In this document: piece after piece, positions 48,361 to 61,913 of the stretch
Position numbering within the stretch: position 1 is the stretch's first letter
Layout: every line of letters begins with the position of its first letter
NCBI GenBank assembly: GCA_036250195.1
Contig: JAVHZZ010000002.1
Location: 370,087,124-370,151,123 of the forward strand
DNA: 64,000 bases
Reading direction: 5' to 3'
Origin: Mixophyes australis
Lineage: Eukaryota; Chordata; Amphibia; Anura; Limnodynastidae
Program-made: the position numbers and the translations under genes
The notes under the pieces: model-generated
Seen by the model: only the letters and a program-made list of their open reading frames with translations
Told to the model about the DNA's origin: nothing
Database searches by the model: none

Positions 48361-48544
48361 CATATGAAGAAAGGATTAGTATATCCCAGAGGATATATTA
48401 CATAAGTACCTGTCACTTGTGTATTACACAATGCCATGGAAAAGGCAAGTACATTTGAAATGGTTTGTTGAATAGGTGAATGGTTTGATTTGTGGCACAG
48501 ATCAAAGTACTGACTACCATTGCAATGTCAAGCTCAGATGTGCA

Positions 48545-49290
48545 CAGGTGCATTACATTAACTCATGTCACATAGTTCTTCTTATCTGTAGTTAAAGTGG
48601 AACTGTTTGGCCTGGATGCTAAGACGTATGAGTAGTGCAAATCAAACACTGCACACCAGCCAGGAAAACCCATACACACCACAAAGTATGGTGATGGTGG
48701 CATCATGTTATGGGGATAGAGTGGACAACCATGTCCGGATAAATTGTAAGATGATATGGCTCATTTCACAACATTTCAGAATGGTTGAGAGGTGAGCATG
48801 TAAACTTAGCTGTAGCGTTCTGGATCTTCCAGGTGGTCAACAGCAAACTTGCAATGGGTGACAATGTTCTGTTTGGAGACCATTAGTTTCCTCCTTGGTA
48901 TCTCTCCATATACAACACTGCTTTTCAGTATTTCCATTATGGTGGACAAGTGATCAGTGATATTGGACAAAGTAAGGAATGTCTGCAGGTCCTTAGCCAT
49001 TGCCCTGGGGACCTTTGTGACTTACTGGAGCATTGCACTCCGTTCACTTGGAGGTATTTTTATTGGATGACCATCTTGGGAACAATAGCAATGGCGGTAA
49101 GATTTTCTTTTTCCCTGTCTGACCATGGATTGATGGAGACTGAAGTCTTTCGCAATGGTCTGTAACTTATTACATGTTAATGGGTATGATTAAATGTTTT
49201 AAAGTTCCTCAGATATCAGCTGTGATCAAGGAATGATCCCTTCCATAAACTTATATCATGAAGAGCTGACTGATAGGGACAACCAAAGTT
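48545..49290 (-). pseudogene. Tc1/mariner transposase remnant with internal inversion
   Basis: The minus strand from about 49290 to 48825 encodes a decayed Tc1 N-terminal half: KTIAKDF-like LQTIAKDFSLHQSMVRQ (helix-turn-helix), SERSAMLQ, MAKDLQTFLTLSNITDHLST, PRRKLMVSKQNI and VDHLEDPERY. The next part of the same protein, KVELFGLDAKTY to GDGGIMLWG, lies on the plus strand at about 48593-48717. The second half is therefore inverted relative to the first. Stops and frame changes are present; inactive. Confidence 0.7.
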
Positions 49291-49386
49291 TAGTTTTTAT
49301 ACCACATGCTCTTTCAAGCTCTCACCTAACACCTGATCCTGTTGATTCGAACATCAAAGATTTATTTCCAACAACAACTTGATTTA

Positions 49387-49686
<300 letters not shown>

Positions 49687-49959
49687 TTACATTTTATACA
49701 TGGAAATGACACAGTTTGGACATATGCATACATCTCCTATTACAGTGTTATAATTGTTATTGTAAGATTTAAGCTGTTGGCATTGGCCTGGTAACCATAT
49801 TTGTTTCCTTTTGTACTCAAAGATTGGTGGCAACTGCAAAAATCCTAAAAATGCTAAGAAAACTCCTATCAACAGTATTATACCAAGTCACGCTATAATG
49901 CTCTTTAAACAGATCAGTAAAACAAATTGAGCAGGATGTCCCAGAGTTTCCATGTGGAA

Positions 49960-50250
49960 GATAGACGGAAAAAACCACTGAATAAAGGTCTATATCAGTA
50001 ACCCTTAGATATGATAAACGAAAATAAGGAATGTTTCCATGAGCAAACCTAACGGGAACTGCAAAAAATAGATGAAGATTTGTATCAATAATTCCCTAGG
50101 AGAACCTCAAGTCATAGAATCAAATAAGGTCCTCAAAGGTAATTCAGAGAGAGATCCCCAAGATGAAGAACCAAAAAAGTTCTTTAGCTGTTTCTCTAGG
50201 GAACAATAATACACAGAACCGAAGAAGGTCAGTAACCCTGGGAGAGAACC
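49960..50250. repeat. Very degenerate tandem repeat, about 60-70 bp
   Basis: Loosely repeated motifs (tatcagtaacccttag, tatcaataattccctaggag, aagaaggtcagtaaccctgg, gagagaacc) suggest an old minisatellite. Confidence 0.35.
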
Positions 50251-53242
50251 ACACAGATTTAATTGACAACAGTTAGATGATTGACAAATGGAACCAAAAT
50301 AAATCCATACATTTAAGGGAGAAGTGTAAAAAAAAAAATGAACAGGATCATGCTGACATTATCCAAGCAGATCAAATTAAATAATTCATCATAATGTATA
50401 GTTATATTAGCCAATGTATGCTGTGCTACTAAGCAGATATTCAGTTTGATTCAACTAATAAAAAACAAGTAAGTAATGGAAATCCATTTTTAAAGCAGCC
50501 TTTTCTATGCTCTGTGAATGTCAAGCATTACCTTGGATGTATCTGCAATTTAAATGCATAATTATGCATGATATCAATATAGATAGTATTCTCCTACAGC
50601 ATGTTAAAGGATCCTACAGGATGTAATAATCCCCACACCTTATATTATTATTATACTATATTGCTATAAACGGTGGCCATGGCTAGATTAGCGGAAGTTC
50701 AGACCCCCAGCATTAGGCAAGTAACAGCCCTGAACTTCCGGCTTGTGCCTTCATTTACTTCATTTTAGTATTTGAATTGCCCCAACCAGCGAATACACCC
50801 ATATGTCCCACTGGGATTAGATATGATCTCACACTAATAGTTTAAGTCTAATCTTTTCAAAACAGTTTTAATTCAGTTTAAACATACAGCAAATGTAATT
50901 TACATACATTGTTTACCTAAAAAACTCTAACAATGGTTTTTACTCTGAGGGCTGTTACACAAATATCCATCCTCATCCGGTACAGGATATGGCAGAGCCA
51001 GAGATGACACAACAAGAATGCAGAGTAAAGGAGGTGACGATTGAAACCATTTGTAAACTTTACCTATTTCATTTTACTATCTGCCAAGCAGGCGATCACT
51101 GTGCATTGTCTGCAGATTTAGTGGTGCAGTATTTCTCTGCTTCCTCTCTTAGTAAGGGGTGCCTTGTCCGCTCTTATTCTGAATTTGCACTTCTCCCTTT
51201 GGCAATTGTGCACTTTACACTATTATCCACAATTTTTCACTTTCTATGTAAGATTGCTTATATATTTATTTAACACATATTCTAAAAAAAAATATTAAAC
51301 CCAAAATTCAAAAGTATAAAAACCCTCAATTTGTAACAAGCAGTCTGTTTTTATTTTATGTATCTATGTTATGTTCCAATGTAATCATGGTTTACAAAAA
51401 AAAAAACATCATAAAAACAAAATGCTCTCAAACCCTCTCATTCTCTCTTGACCAGTTTAGTTCCTATAAATGAGCTCCGTAAACATGGGGGCAGACCAAC
51501 AACCATTCTAATGGTATTGTCTGTCTAGCAATGTTGTGACTACGCTGTGTGCACGTCACTATTTTTTAAGAAGTAACATTACACAAACATACTAATAAGG
51601 CATGCAGCTTTCATAATCCGTTAACATTATGTCCAATTCTTGCTTACAAGCAAGAACGGTCACTGAGGCCTGGGCCTAGGGTAGCAAAATAATAATGGCG
51701 CTGAGCTGGCTCCTGCAACTTAGTGTTTACTGAGGTGGGTGGTGCTTGACGATGTGTTTCCCCGCCCAGTTGATGACACTAATTGCCTCAAGCATGCCCC
51801 CTCTTTTCCTACCTCAAATTTGTATCTGCTGAGGTAGGAAAATATGAACAAATTTATGTACGTCTATGGCCAAATGTGAAAGAACCCATGGATAATAGTT
51901 TGTGTTAAAGTGATGAATATATCAAATCTCTGTTCACAAATGCAGACCTCTTCTTCTTATAAATAATATATCTTATCTATTTAGCTGGGCAGTAGTTGGT
52001 CATGTGTTTATTTTGATGTAATACATAGCCATCTTCTCCTCCTCTCCCTGTCACTATAACGCTGCGGAGCCCTTACATGGTTACAGGGTATGGGAAGCAC
52101 AGGTACAGTGTGCAAGCAGTGCTGAAGATTATAAGGTATGTCTAGCTCAGTCAGAGGTTCTCCTGCCGGAGTCAGAGTGATGGATTAGCTGGAATAAAGT
52201 TGTAATGTCCCATCTCCATCTTGCAATGGATTTCCTGGATCGGGTGTTTGGCACCACTCATTAACTCACACAGCTTGATAAATTAGCCGTGCTGCTTTCC
52301 TAATGGGACCCATAAAATATTTCCTCTGTGGCACTTGTCTCCAAAACACAACAGATAGCGAGAGGGGAGAGATCTCACAGGGGGATTGGCGGAGAAAGAA
52401 GGAGTAAATGTGGAGCTTAATTCACACTCTAATCTGTGCACAGTAATATATCTCTCTTTATTATATCTGCAGACTGTGCTAAACAAAGCTGGAATACAGA
52501 TCTGCAACAAACACATACACCTGTAATGAGGATGAGACATTCATATTTCACGCACAGCTTTGGAACACCACAATAAATGTATAGAATGTTGATACATCTG
52601 TGGTTATTTCCCTTGATTCATAATCAAGTACAGAGTTATAAGGAATGAGAGGTGCACCTGCTATTAGGACAGCTTTTGCCATAATATACTAATTCATTTT
52701 ATCCTTACCTTCTATTGTTCTTTCATACTATATATATGTGTTGAGGAGCAGCCCAATCAAACTCATTTCTCGCATCATGGTAATTTCCAGCGAAATCCCA
52801 ACAAGGGTCAGAAACCGAGGATACGATTTTTTGGGTGAGTAGACCATGGAATGGAGTTTAAGGCAACATTTCTAAGACACGTGTAATGCAACCTGGACAA
52901 CAAGCAATTTATTTATAGATTTACACAAATTCTTGTCTATAGTTTGACTGTACAGCTATTCTCATGAGCTTGATGCAGTGCATTGTGGGTGTTATTATAT
53001 AGGGCAGGAAGGCAAAGGCACCTCCGCTTATGTCATCTGGAGAGCGATGAGCGATGGTACAGGGTGGAGTATGGTGGACACAGGAAAGGTAGATGGCAAT
53101 AACGGAGTGAAATATCTTTTTATTTAATGATTAAATAAATTTTTTAAAAGATTTTATCCCATTTGTACCTTTAGCACAATCCCTATCTACCCCACACCTA
53201 AATTGCCTAGATCTATATCTTACAGCAGTTACTAGTTTTATG

Positions 53243-53247
<5 letters not shown>
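50251..53247. other. Intron upstream of Sushi1: no gene seen
   Basis: Searched on the minus strand for CUB1-type sequence and none was found. AT-rich with short A-runs (50331, 51396). Confidence 0.5.

Positions 53248-53279
<32 letters not shown>
53248..53279. repeat. (AT)n microsatellite
   Basis: About 15 AT units, directly abutting the Helitron-type element on its right. Confidence 0.9.
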
Positions 53280-53281
<2 letters not shown>

Positions 53282-53677
53282 AGTTAACCCGTGCATGATA
53301 CTCATGCATTCTAGTCTAATCAAGCTACTTAAGGTGTTAAAAAGGTTCTTGTCATGCATTTGGGCCTAGCCCAGGCCTCCTCAGGGGAAGAGCCTTACTT
53401 CCCGATGCAAGCGCCCTTTTTTAACGTGGTTTTGTCCACATGTCAGCACCTCATCGTTTTTCTCCATCACCTCATCCTTCATCTTCATCGCCACATCCTT
53501 CATCAAGCTACTTAAGGTGTTAAAAACTCCCCACTGTCACCCCCGGCAACCACCAACCACTCCCAACTGTCACTTCTCCTTCAAGAAATATATAGGTCAG
53601 TGTATAACTCTGCCCAGCAGGTAGCGCTGCAGCTTGTTTTTTTTTTTTCACACACGCCACTAGGCATTTATATAGTA
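53280..53677 (-). mobile_element. Non-autonomous Helitron copy 1
   Basis: The minus-strand 3' end reads gaatgcatgagtatcatgca then cgggttaacttg, with a 6-bp-stem hairpin (gcatga/tcatgc) about a dozen bases from the end and T following. The 5' end is diverged (tactatataaatgcc). The body matches the copy at 56502. The segment catcaagctacttaaggtgt is duplicated internally (53320 and 53502). Confidence 0.65.
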
Positions 53678-56501
53678 AATATATTCCAATGACCACGTAT
53701 CCACTGATATTGTTACTCACGTTTGGGTACCTTGTAGTAGCACTAGCATTTACCACCTAAGTGGATGTCAATGATCTTAGTGGCTTTCAATAACCTCCAA
53801 AATGCAAATAACACTGCTATGAAAAACTGCATGTCAAACTTGTTGTATTTTCACTTGTTTTTGAATTTTTTTTTGTAATGCAAAATAACCAGCCTGCAAC
53901 CTGTTCCAGATTAGAATGTCACCAAATAGTTACAATACCAATGTGGAAACGCCTATAGCTTCTACATTAGCTGTACAAAGTATCTGCTAAATAAAAAGAT
54001 TGGGTAGCAATGAAGCAAAGCCAAAAACAAGTGCCACCAAACAACAAACGAAGTAATATTATTCAATATAAACCAGCATTATGAACAGTATGCAGCAGTA
54101 TTCAAGGTAGGTGAGTCTTTCTGTCGCAATTTAGAGAACGGCTTCAAGTACACTAATACCCACCCATATGTTATATGAAATGACTGAGTGCAGAGATTTG
54201 TTGCTGCTGTTCCGCTGATAATTGTTACTGTGATCATTGTAACAAAGAGTAACAGCTTTCTGGTGTGTTATTAAGTAAAACATAACTTTAGAATTTCAAC
54301 ATATACCTGCAGTGTAACTGGTAGGCAGCTAGTTGTAGTACCATATCAACTCAAAAGATGGCAGTAAAGGACAATGGTGTGCACCAGCGGAATGTTTGGA
54401 TATGGAAGTTCTGAAAAATTCATTTGTCTAACGGTACCACTTGACCTGACGAACAGAATAAAACTCCTTAAAGCTTGTCCTAAAATACATTCGGTCAGTC
54501 ATAAGTGTATAACCAATTATTTTTCTACCAAAATACAGTACAATGGTGTCTGTAAAATCAGAGATCTATCACAACCTAACTACATCTTTTGACAAATGAA
54601 CCTGCTAGTGCCCAGTCCAGTATAAGGCTACAATTATATCAATCAGTTAACATGGGCAGGCTGACAGCTGAGCAAATAAACGTTAGTGGTGGAGAGACCA
54701 CATTATCAGGGACATGCACATTTCCATTATATTGGAAACATGTTCACTTTCACCAAAGAAAACTAAGACCGAAAATATACCTGCAGAGCTTAATGGGAAG
54801 CAGACCTCTCAAGCATTAGTTTTTACACTAAATTACTTTAAAAGTATCATTAAAAGCACATTGTGTGCTGCGGTATTATTGTAGGTTCATGCCCCTTTGG
54901 CACGGTTGAAATTACACCAAAAATGTGCGTGTACCGTCTACTATCCATGCAGCGGGATTATTAGTTGTGTGAGCAGGTTTTGGAATGGAATGTGTCTAAA
55001 TTGAGAATAATTGGCTTAAAGTTCTGAACAAATGGCAGAGAATAAGCATGAGCATGAGAATAAGGACACTTCTTTAACATTTTACTCTCTCCCAGGGATA
55101 AAACATACGTGCATTTTTTAAGATTTGTTAGTTGTTCATTATTATTGTTCATATCCTATTGAAAAACATGTCATTTAATGAAGGCTGTCGAGTTATTGGG
55201 AGTATTGAAGCCAAGTGACAGTCTATGGATCAAGGTAAAATATCAATGCAATGCATTACAGTGATGGAATCTGCTGTGAGGATCATCCTGTTCAGAAAAG
55301 TAATTGTGAGTCAGCCCAGCCAACAGGCCCTGATAAGGACCTGCGAGGATCCCAGCTACATAGAAGGTAAGTCACTCAGTCTTCACACTGAGAGGGTAGG
55401 TACTAGCCTCAAGGACCCAAGGAAAGGTCGAGCACTCTCTTATAGGTCAATAAACTTCATGCTTTTACATCTTGAGCATTTATGAAACTGTACACATCAT
55501 CCCTTTTAATACTAGCATAGTATGTGTGTAAGTAACACACATACATGATACATCACACGCACAAACGTACAAATATATGAATACAGAAAGACACACACAG
55601 GCTGGGACACACTACACTACCAGTCTTTTCAACTGCACTGAATGGGCAGCTCAGTAGGCATAACTCACCAATGCAGGCCCCCACCCACCATTTGCCTGAT
55701 CAAGCTGGCACGGTGGCAAGATCTTCGCCTGCTTTCCTCACCCAATTCTGCATCTCATTTCCCACCCTGTCATGGTAATCAAGGGCTCAAGTAACTTGTC
55801 CACCAGTGGTGTGTTGCCCTGCATTACTCACACTGGGCCTCATTCATCTGTGGATCACTTTGAGGAACACTTTGTCTATACCAAGAACAGAAAAAGATAC
55901 ATTTAGGTTCCATCTAGCGTCCATTTATTATAGGAAAACCAATCCTCATAGAGATCAGAAGATCAATATTATGTTGTCTGCTTAAAGCCACACGTCTAAG
56001 TGGCCAAACATTTACGTTCATCACATTAGAATAGCTACAGATAGGTTTTTGAGCAGGAGGACCTATTATAAAGTCTGTGACAGCAGCTTCTGATTGGTTC
56101 TCCTACTTAGACTCCATCCCCATCTGCAGCATCACACAACATTGGTTTTCAGTAGGGATTGTGAGGAAAACCACAGAGCCACATAAATCATTTGCTAAGA
56201 GCAGCCCCCTGGGGCCCTGGGAAGTGGAAAGAACAAGTCATTTATATAGTGATAGTGCAGCTTTAACCTAAGTACACTTTCTAGTGGGTGCTCTGAAGTG
56301 CACCACCCTTCAGCCAAACCTTACACAGTAAAATAAAATAAATTATTCAGCTGCAGAGCAAAAGTAGTTACTTAAGTATGGGGATGTGGCCTAGTATAAG
56401 TTGTGACGAGAGACACATTATCTTCTAATATGTTTTAATTGGAACGTCCTTGAAAAATAAGCAGAGGAATTACTTTAGCCTCATTGAAATATATTAAACA
56501 A
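53678..56501. other. Intron upstream of Sushi1: no gene seen
   Basis: No CUB1-like exon. A lone GGGCCTCATTCA MITE end lies at 55850. Nothing else is supported. Confidence 0.45.
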
Positions 56502-57057
56502 CAAGTTAACCCGTGCATGATACTCATGCATTCTAGTCAAATCAAGCTACTTAAGGTGTTAAAAAGGTTCTTGTCATGCATTTGGGCCTAGCCCAGGCCT
56601 CCTCAGGGGAAGAGCGTTTCATTCCGACGCAAGTGCCCTTTTTTAACGTGGTTATGTCACCACCTCATCATTTTTCTCCATCACCTCATCCTTCATCTTT
56701 ATCGCCACATCTATCCAGATGTCTATCCAGACACAGGGATCTCTCTCAGCGGTCCTGAGTATCACACTCCTCTCGCTCTGTCACCCCCGGCAACCACCAA
56801 CCACTCCCAACTGTCACCCCCGGCAACCACCAACCACTCCCAACTGTCACTTCTCCTTCAAGAAATATATATATATTTTTTTAAAATATTTATAAACACT
56901 TTTAACAATTAACAAATTAAATTAACAAATAAAAAACATCTTAGTATACCAAATTTCAGCCCTTTCTGAGTTTTTCCCCCCACACACACTAAGAATTTAG
57001 TAGGACAGTGTATAACTCTGCCCAGCAGGTGGCGCTGCAGCTTGGGTTTTTTTTTTC

Positions 57058-57088
<31 letters not shown>

Positions 57089-57120
57089 TAACACACGCCA
57101 ATAGGCTTATATATATTAGA
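56502..57120 (-). mobile_element. Non-autonomous Helitron copy 2
   Basis: The minus strand begins TCTAATATATATAAGCC after an A and ends cgggttaacttg before a T, with the terminal hairpin gcatga/tcatgc. Insertion between A and T, a TC start, a subterminal hairpin and no target duplication are Helitron hallmarks, though CTTG replaces the usual CTRR end. It contains a (CA)n tract at 57057-57085 and a tandem pair of tgtcacccccggcaaccacc units (about 56779-56847). 619 bp, no coding region. Confidence 0.7.
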
Positions 57121-58435
57121 TACTTTTCCTTACTTTTCCTTAAAAAAAATATATAATTGACAAAACTACTAATAAATGTAAGCAGTCTTTATAGTAATTT
57201 TACCAAACATAAGGCAAAAAACATTGATGAGTTAACATAAACTTGTTACATAAAATGATCATCATATTAATGTATTCTTTATAGCCTTAGCTATTTTAAA
57301 AGCTTTGTACAAACCAATTTATTTTACACTGAAGAGCTCTATTGGGAGTGAACCAGAACTCTTTGTGGATGTTTATGTTGTTTGGTGCCACTTGAATGTT
57401 CCAGCTATATGAAAGACAAACACAAGGGAATATAAAATAATGGAACTGAAACTAGAGATGTACTGCCATGTGCGGAGTACTATTTAGCATTCCCTGAACC
57501 AGGAGGGCTTTTGTTGGCAACATGGTGCTCAACACACTATCATAAAAATAAATAAGATACCCATTTTAGCGTATGAGAACGGAAAATATTCTTAAAAAGG
57601 TTTTTCACCAAAATGGACGACTAAATAAAAATGAAATTATCACCATTCAAAATTACTTGTGCTTCTTACTGTGAATTTCTGTTGTAACTTTGTTAAAACA
57701 TAAAGATTGATTGTTTGCTGCCCCCTCAACCAAAACAAGGAAAAAAAACATCTCAGCTGCTCTTAGCCACTGGCCAAAATGTTAGTTTATATGGGTAAAA
57801 CAAATAGCAAAGATCATTATTACTTTACAATGTCAGTTACCATCCTTAAATCCTGCAGTGATAGCCCTGACCCTGTGCTGGAATCCATAAATCTGTACAG
57901 AAAACATCTCTGCAAGACAAATACTTATGTTCTGGCTTCTGCAATATCCTTCCACCCCAGACCCCCCTGTCCATTCTAATGTTATTCAAGATAGAGCCGC
58001 TGTGCCCACTTCCTGCACAGTATTAGATGTATCTGCTTTAACCAAAGGGGTTTCAGAGAATAGAATAATGATCAGATTTTGTTTATTAAGTGCTTCAAAG
58101 TGCATCACTTCAGTAAGGGCTTCTCACCCTACTGACACTGGATTCTATCTCCCAGACAGAGCGATAAACAATTGGAATAGCAGAGAATTTTCCGTGCTAG
58201 TGAATTGCAGTCAGTACTGGGTTATTGGCAAGGAAAGATAGCAGCCTAGGGTACAAGGGAGCACGTCACACCAGGTTTGAAGCTCCACCCACTACACAGG
58301 CAGGCGGGGGTCCCCAGGCACCCCCTCTCCCCTCGGCGCCCTGACTACACACATAACTGTAATCATATCTCTACTTATTTGAACAAAAGAAATATTAAGT
58401 AGTATTTCTTGAACCCCCAGTCAGCACATACTGCT
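57121..58435. other. Intron upstream of Sushi1: no gene seen
   Basis: No exon or bounded repeat was recognised. Confidence 0.45.
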
Positions 58436-58705
58436 TAGGGGCGCACGGAGGATTTTTAAGGAAGGGGTTTCCCCTCCACCCCCCAAAAAAAAAAGCGAGA
58501 GAGCTGCCGGGCATGCACTCCGTTTCAGCAGCACTGTACTATACAGCAGCCGCGACGCTGTCAAAGAAGCGTCTGCGGCGGTGCTGTATACAATACAGCA
58601 CCGCCTCGAACGCTTCTTTGACAGCGCCACGGCTGCTGTATAGTACAGTGCCGCTATGTAGGGCACTTTTTTAGAGGAGGGGAGGCCCCCCTGTGTGCAC
58701 CACTG
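58436..58705. mobile_element. hAT-like element with a 121-bp hairpin
   Basis: The left end is taggggcgcacggagg and the inverted right end CAGTGGTGCACACAGG, resembling hAT CAGNGGCG termini. 58531-58651 is a hairpin: gcactgtactatacagcagc pairs with gctgctgtatagtacagtgc and gacgctgtcaaagaagcgt pairs with acgcttctttgacagcg. A target duplication could not be fixed. Confidence 0.55.
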
Positions 58706-59768
58706 CTGCTTGTGCAAGTTCTCCACAATGCATACCTTGCACAGGGGCTTGTACATTGGTGTCTGTGCAATGGGGGCTATAGAGCACATTTAGCTTAAGA
58801 AACGATGGATTGGGGCAGTCCAGAAACACAGGTTTTAATCATAGTGGAGTACAAAAGTCTAATATTGCTCAAGAGTTTAATATTTGAATGAGCAAAAGAT
58901 TTGTGATAATACTAAATACATTTCAATATTTTGCACAATATTGTACATTAGATGTATCTAGGTTACCCTATTTTCTCCCACCTCCAAGGTACATAATTAA
59001 AGCGCTCTGTAACAAAAATCAATTATTTGGCTTACTACACTCTACCATACATGGGAATCTATCCAACAGAAATATTATAAATTATATATTTTGATAAAAC
59101 TCCATTAGAGAAATGATAGATAAAAACAAAAAATGGTTATAAGGTGACTTTAGAAACACAAATTCTGCGACGGAGAATCCTAAATAAGGTTTCCTCTGGA
59201 TTCATTTCACATTATAAATTCCTAATTTGGATATGTACTATTTAGTGTTACATATTAAGCAACCAAAATTAAATAAATATAAATCATTAAAAAAACCTCT
59301 ATTAAATATGTAGTTATCTGAAGTGGAGTGGTGTATGAGACCAACAAGGGAACATTGAGACCAACAAGGGAAATGTCTGGCAAATGAACGATTGTTTTGT
59401 GTTAACTCTTTCATCTCTGCACAGACTACAATATTGGGAAAACCCTGGCACGCCAACGTGCAGCACTCACTCTTCTCTGATACTGTTCATTATGCCACGA
59501 TTTCTAACCGAAATACTTCTAGGAGATTCCCCAGTGTCTATAATTGTCTGTTGGCTTGTCCCTGCTTGAGCTGTAATCTTTTCTGTTGTATGTCCTAATC
59601 TCCTAGCCTGGATAAGGCCGGGGTTTTGGGAAGCACGAGATTTGCTGAGGATTTGCGGCAGGCTTGTGAGGTCACCATGTCTGAACCCTGCACAAGGCTC
59701 ATAAAGCTAAGGTTGTCCTAGATTTCTGCACAGATGACACTGAACTGGCACTAACAGACAGTAATATA

Positions 59769-59954
59769 GGGTTAGGAGCAAAGCAAAACAGAGGAGCAAA
59801 TCTGCTGTTGGACAAACCATGATGCAACGCAAGGGGTACAGTTGCATTTTTTTTTTTTTTTTGCATGCAATGAAAATAATGGCTGCTTCTGTATGTAGTC
59901 AAATTGCAAATTTGTCCTTTTTTTTGCGTTGCTTTCATCTCTAAAATGAGGCCC
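59769..59954. mobile_element. Palindromic MITE, GGG..GGCCC, TSD ATA
   Basis: The left end is gggttaggagcaaagcaa and the right end tttcatctctaaaatgaggccc (two runs). The interior caaaccatgatgcaacgcaa links it to the 22034 copy. It is flanked by ATA (59766-59768, 59955-59957). It contains an 18-T run. Confidence 0.65.
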
Positions 59955-61738
59955 ATAAGGTCCAGAACAGTACAAATCTGTAATGTGCAGGAAATGGAGA
60001 GTTTTTCGCTGCATTGGGGAACAGTATCACAATGATGGCGATTTATGAGACACGTTATTACAATGTGGACTGTTCATGGCTGGCGGACATGGCCAGTCAC
60101 TGCAAGAGTTAATTCGCAATGGCCCACCGTTATAGCCCGGCAAGTGCCAATTAAACTGATCAGTGCTTCTCTTAAACCTCATTTATTGGAAGACATAAGT
60201 TAAGAAGCAGGATCTCTCCCTCTGTCATTGTGATATATTGATATTTATCCAGCCAGGTTAAACACTCAATTGGTAGCAGCCAGCAGCTCAATAAATGCCA
60301 TTAGAGGAAGTAACCACAGAAATGTTGTAAATCCCCGGAGGGGAAAGGCAGGGACAGGATGCATATGGCAGGGCTGCAGGCAGAACAGCACTGAGTGACA
60401 GGAGGAGGCAGAGAATGAGCCATTAAATCTAAATACATCTGCTCATAAGTTCCTTTAAGGTTTGAGAGATCCCTGTGGATCACTACTCCCATTCCTTGAT
60501 CTCAGAGTATAGCCCTGAATGTACAAGTACAGTATAAATAAACTGAATGCCTGGTCTGTTAAACAGTTTATATTAAGGCAAATGCATTTGTTGCAGACTT
60601 GTGAGCAATTTGAAATGCCAAACAGTTACCCTTTAAAAACATTTCTGTTAATGCTTTGCCTCTTGTTCTAAAACTACTTCAGTCCTGCATCGTATTACAA
60701 CGTTATTCCTTTTATTCTGTCATCAACAACAACAACAAAAAAACGCATCAGCACCTTTATTAGTGAGACGTGGACTCCTAAAGTTTTTGTGGATTTTTTT
60801 TTAATATAAAAAATATATCTCTTTGCTCAAACAATGGTTAAGGGTAACTTGAGAACAATACTCCAGTACACAATTTACAGATTACAGTCAATCATTTAAT
60901 TAAGAACCAGTGACATCACTGAAGCACAATAATATTTATTACATATTATGATGAGGTTGGTATTTATAGGACATTTCACTAAAGTATAGCTGAATTAAGT
61001 GTCCAATTTTATTGGCAGGATGGTAAGAACAACAGTTTGTTCACCAAATAATGACATGTAGCCATTCAAAATCCTTGCAACCATGTCTCTGTCTAGACAT
61101 ACATCTTCTGCCTAGTCACCGGCCAACTAACTGGCTTTGGTGACTACGCCCACAACAACCAGTCTTTTATTCTCGTCCCAATTGATCAGTAAAGAAAATA
61201 ACAATCTAACTACAGCCATGTGGTGCACCTGTGTGTCTGAGTGCTGTATGAAAGCATGAATGGGAATTTAACCCAGCCTGCAGCCTGTACCTGCAGACTC
61301 TTTGGGATTTCACCTATCTTTATGCAGATGAGGTGTGGCAAGTAACCTTCTTTGTCACAATATGTTAATTAATAGTGAGCTAAATTTTATGAAAGAACAA
61401 AAATTAAAAGAACAAAAATTTAGTAAAGTGTTAAATGATAGAGGTTAGGTATCTTAGGGAAAAACTACTGCCAGAATGAAATTAAGGCTCTATTGAAGAG
61501 ACACGCACCGCTTCTTGTCAACAGGTGGTATTGCTGAGCTGGTCCTTTAGTTCTTCTTTTTAACTCTGTGACCATATATTACATTGAGCAAAGAACATTG
61601 TACTAATACACACAATAAATCTACTATGACAATAAGCGGGGAATTCAATTGTCCGCAGTCCCGTTGGATTGTCGTGTGATGAGGTTTTGGAGGATGTTAA
61701 GTACAACAACATCGCAGATTTTTTTATCACAACTCATA
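59955..61738. other. Intron upstream of Sushi1: no gene seen
   Basis: 60060-60440 is less AT-rich and repeat-free, possibly conserved non-coding DNA. A lone ggggaattcaattgtc MITE-like end lies near 61639. Confidence 0.4.
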
Positions 61739-61913
61739 GGGCTAGATTTACTAAGCTGCGGGTTTGAAAAAGTGGGGATGTTGTCTATAGCAACCAATCA
61801 GATTCTAGCTGTCATTTTGTAGAATGTACTAAATAAATGAAAGCTAGAATCTGATTGGTTGCTATAGGCAACATCCCCAGTTTTTCAAACCCACAGCTTA
61901 GTAAATCTAGCCC
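61739..61913 (-). mobile_element. Palindromic MITE family Q copy 3, TSD ATA
   Basis: A 175-bp element with ends GGGCTAGATTTACTAAGCTG and its complement, flanked by ATA on both sides (61736-61738, 61914-61916). The asymmetric centre is inverted relative to the copies at 6539 and 21389. The best-preserved of the three. Confidence 0.88.

Noticed and set aside
58431..58713. ctgcttag / ctgcttgt as an 8-bp duplication for the 58436 element
   Set aside because: Using it would cut into the terminal motif; only six of eight bases agree, so it was not asserted.
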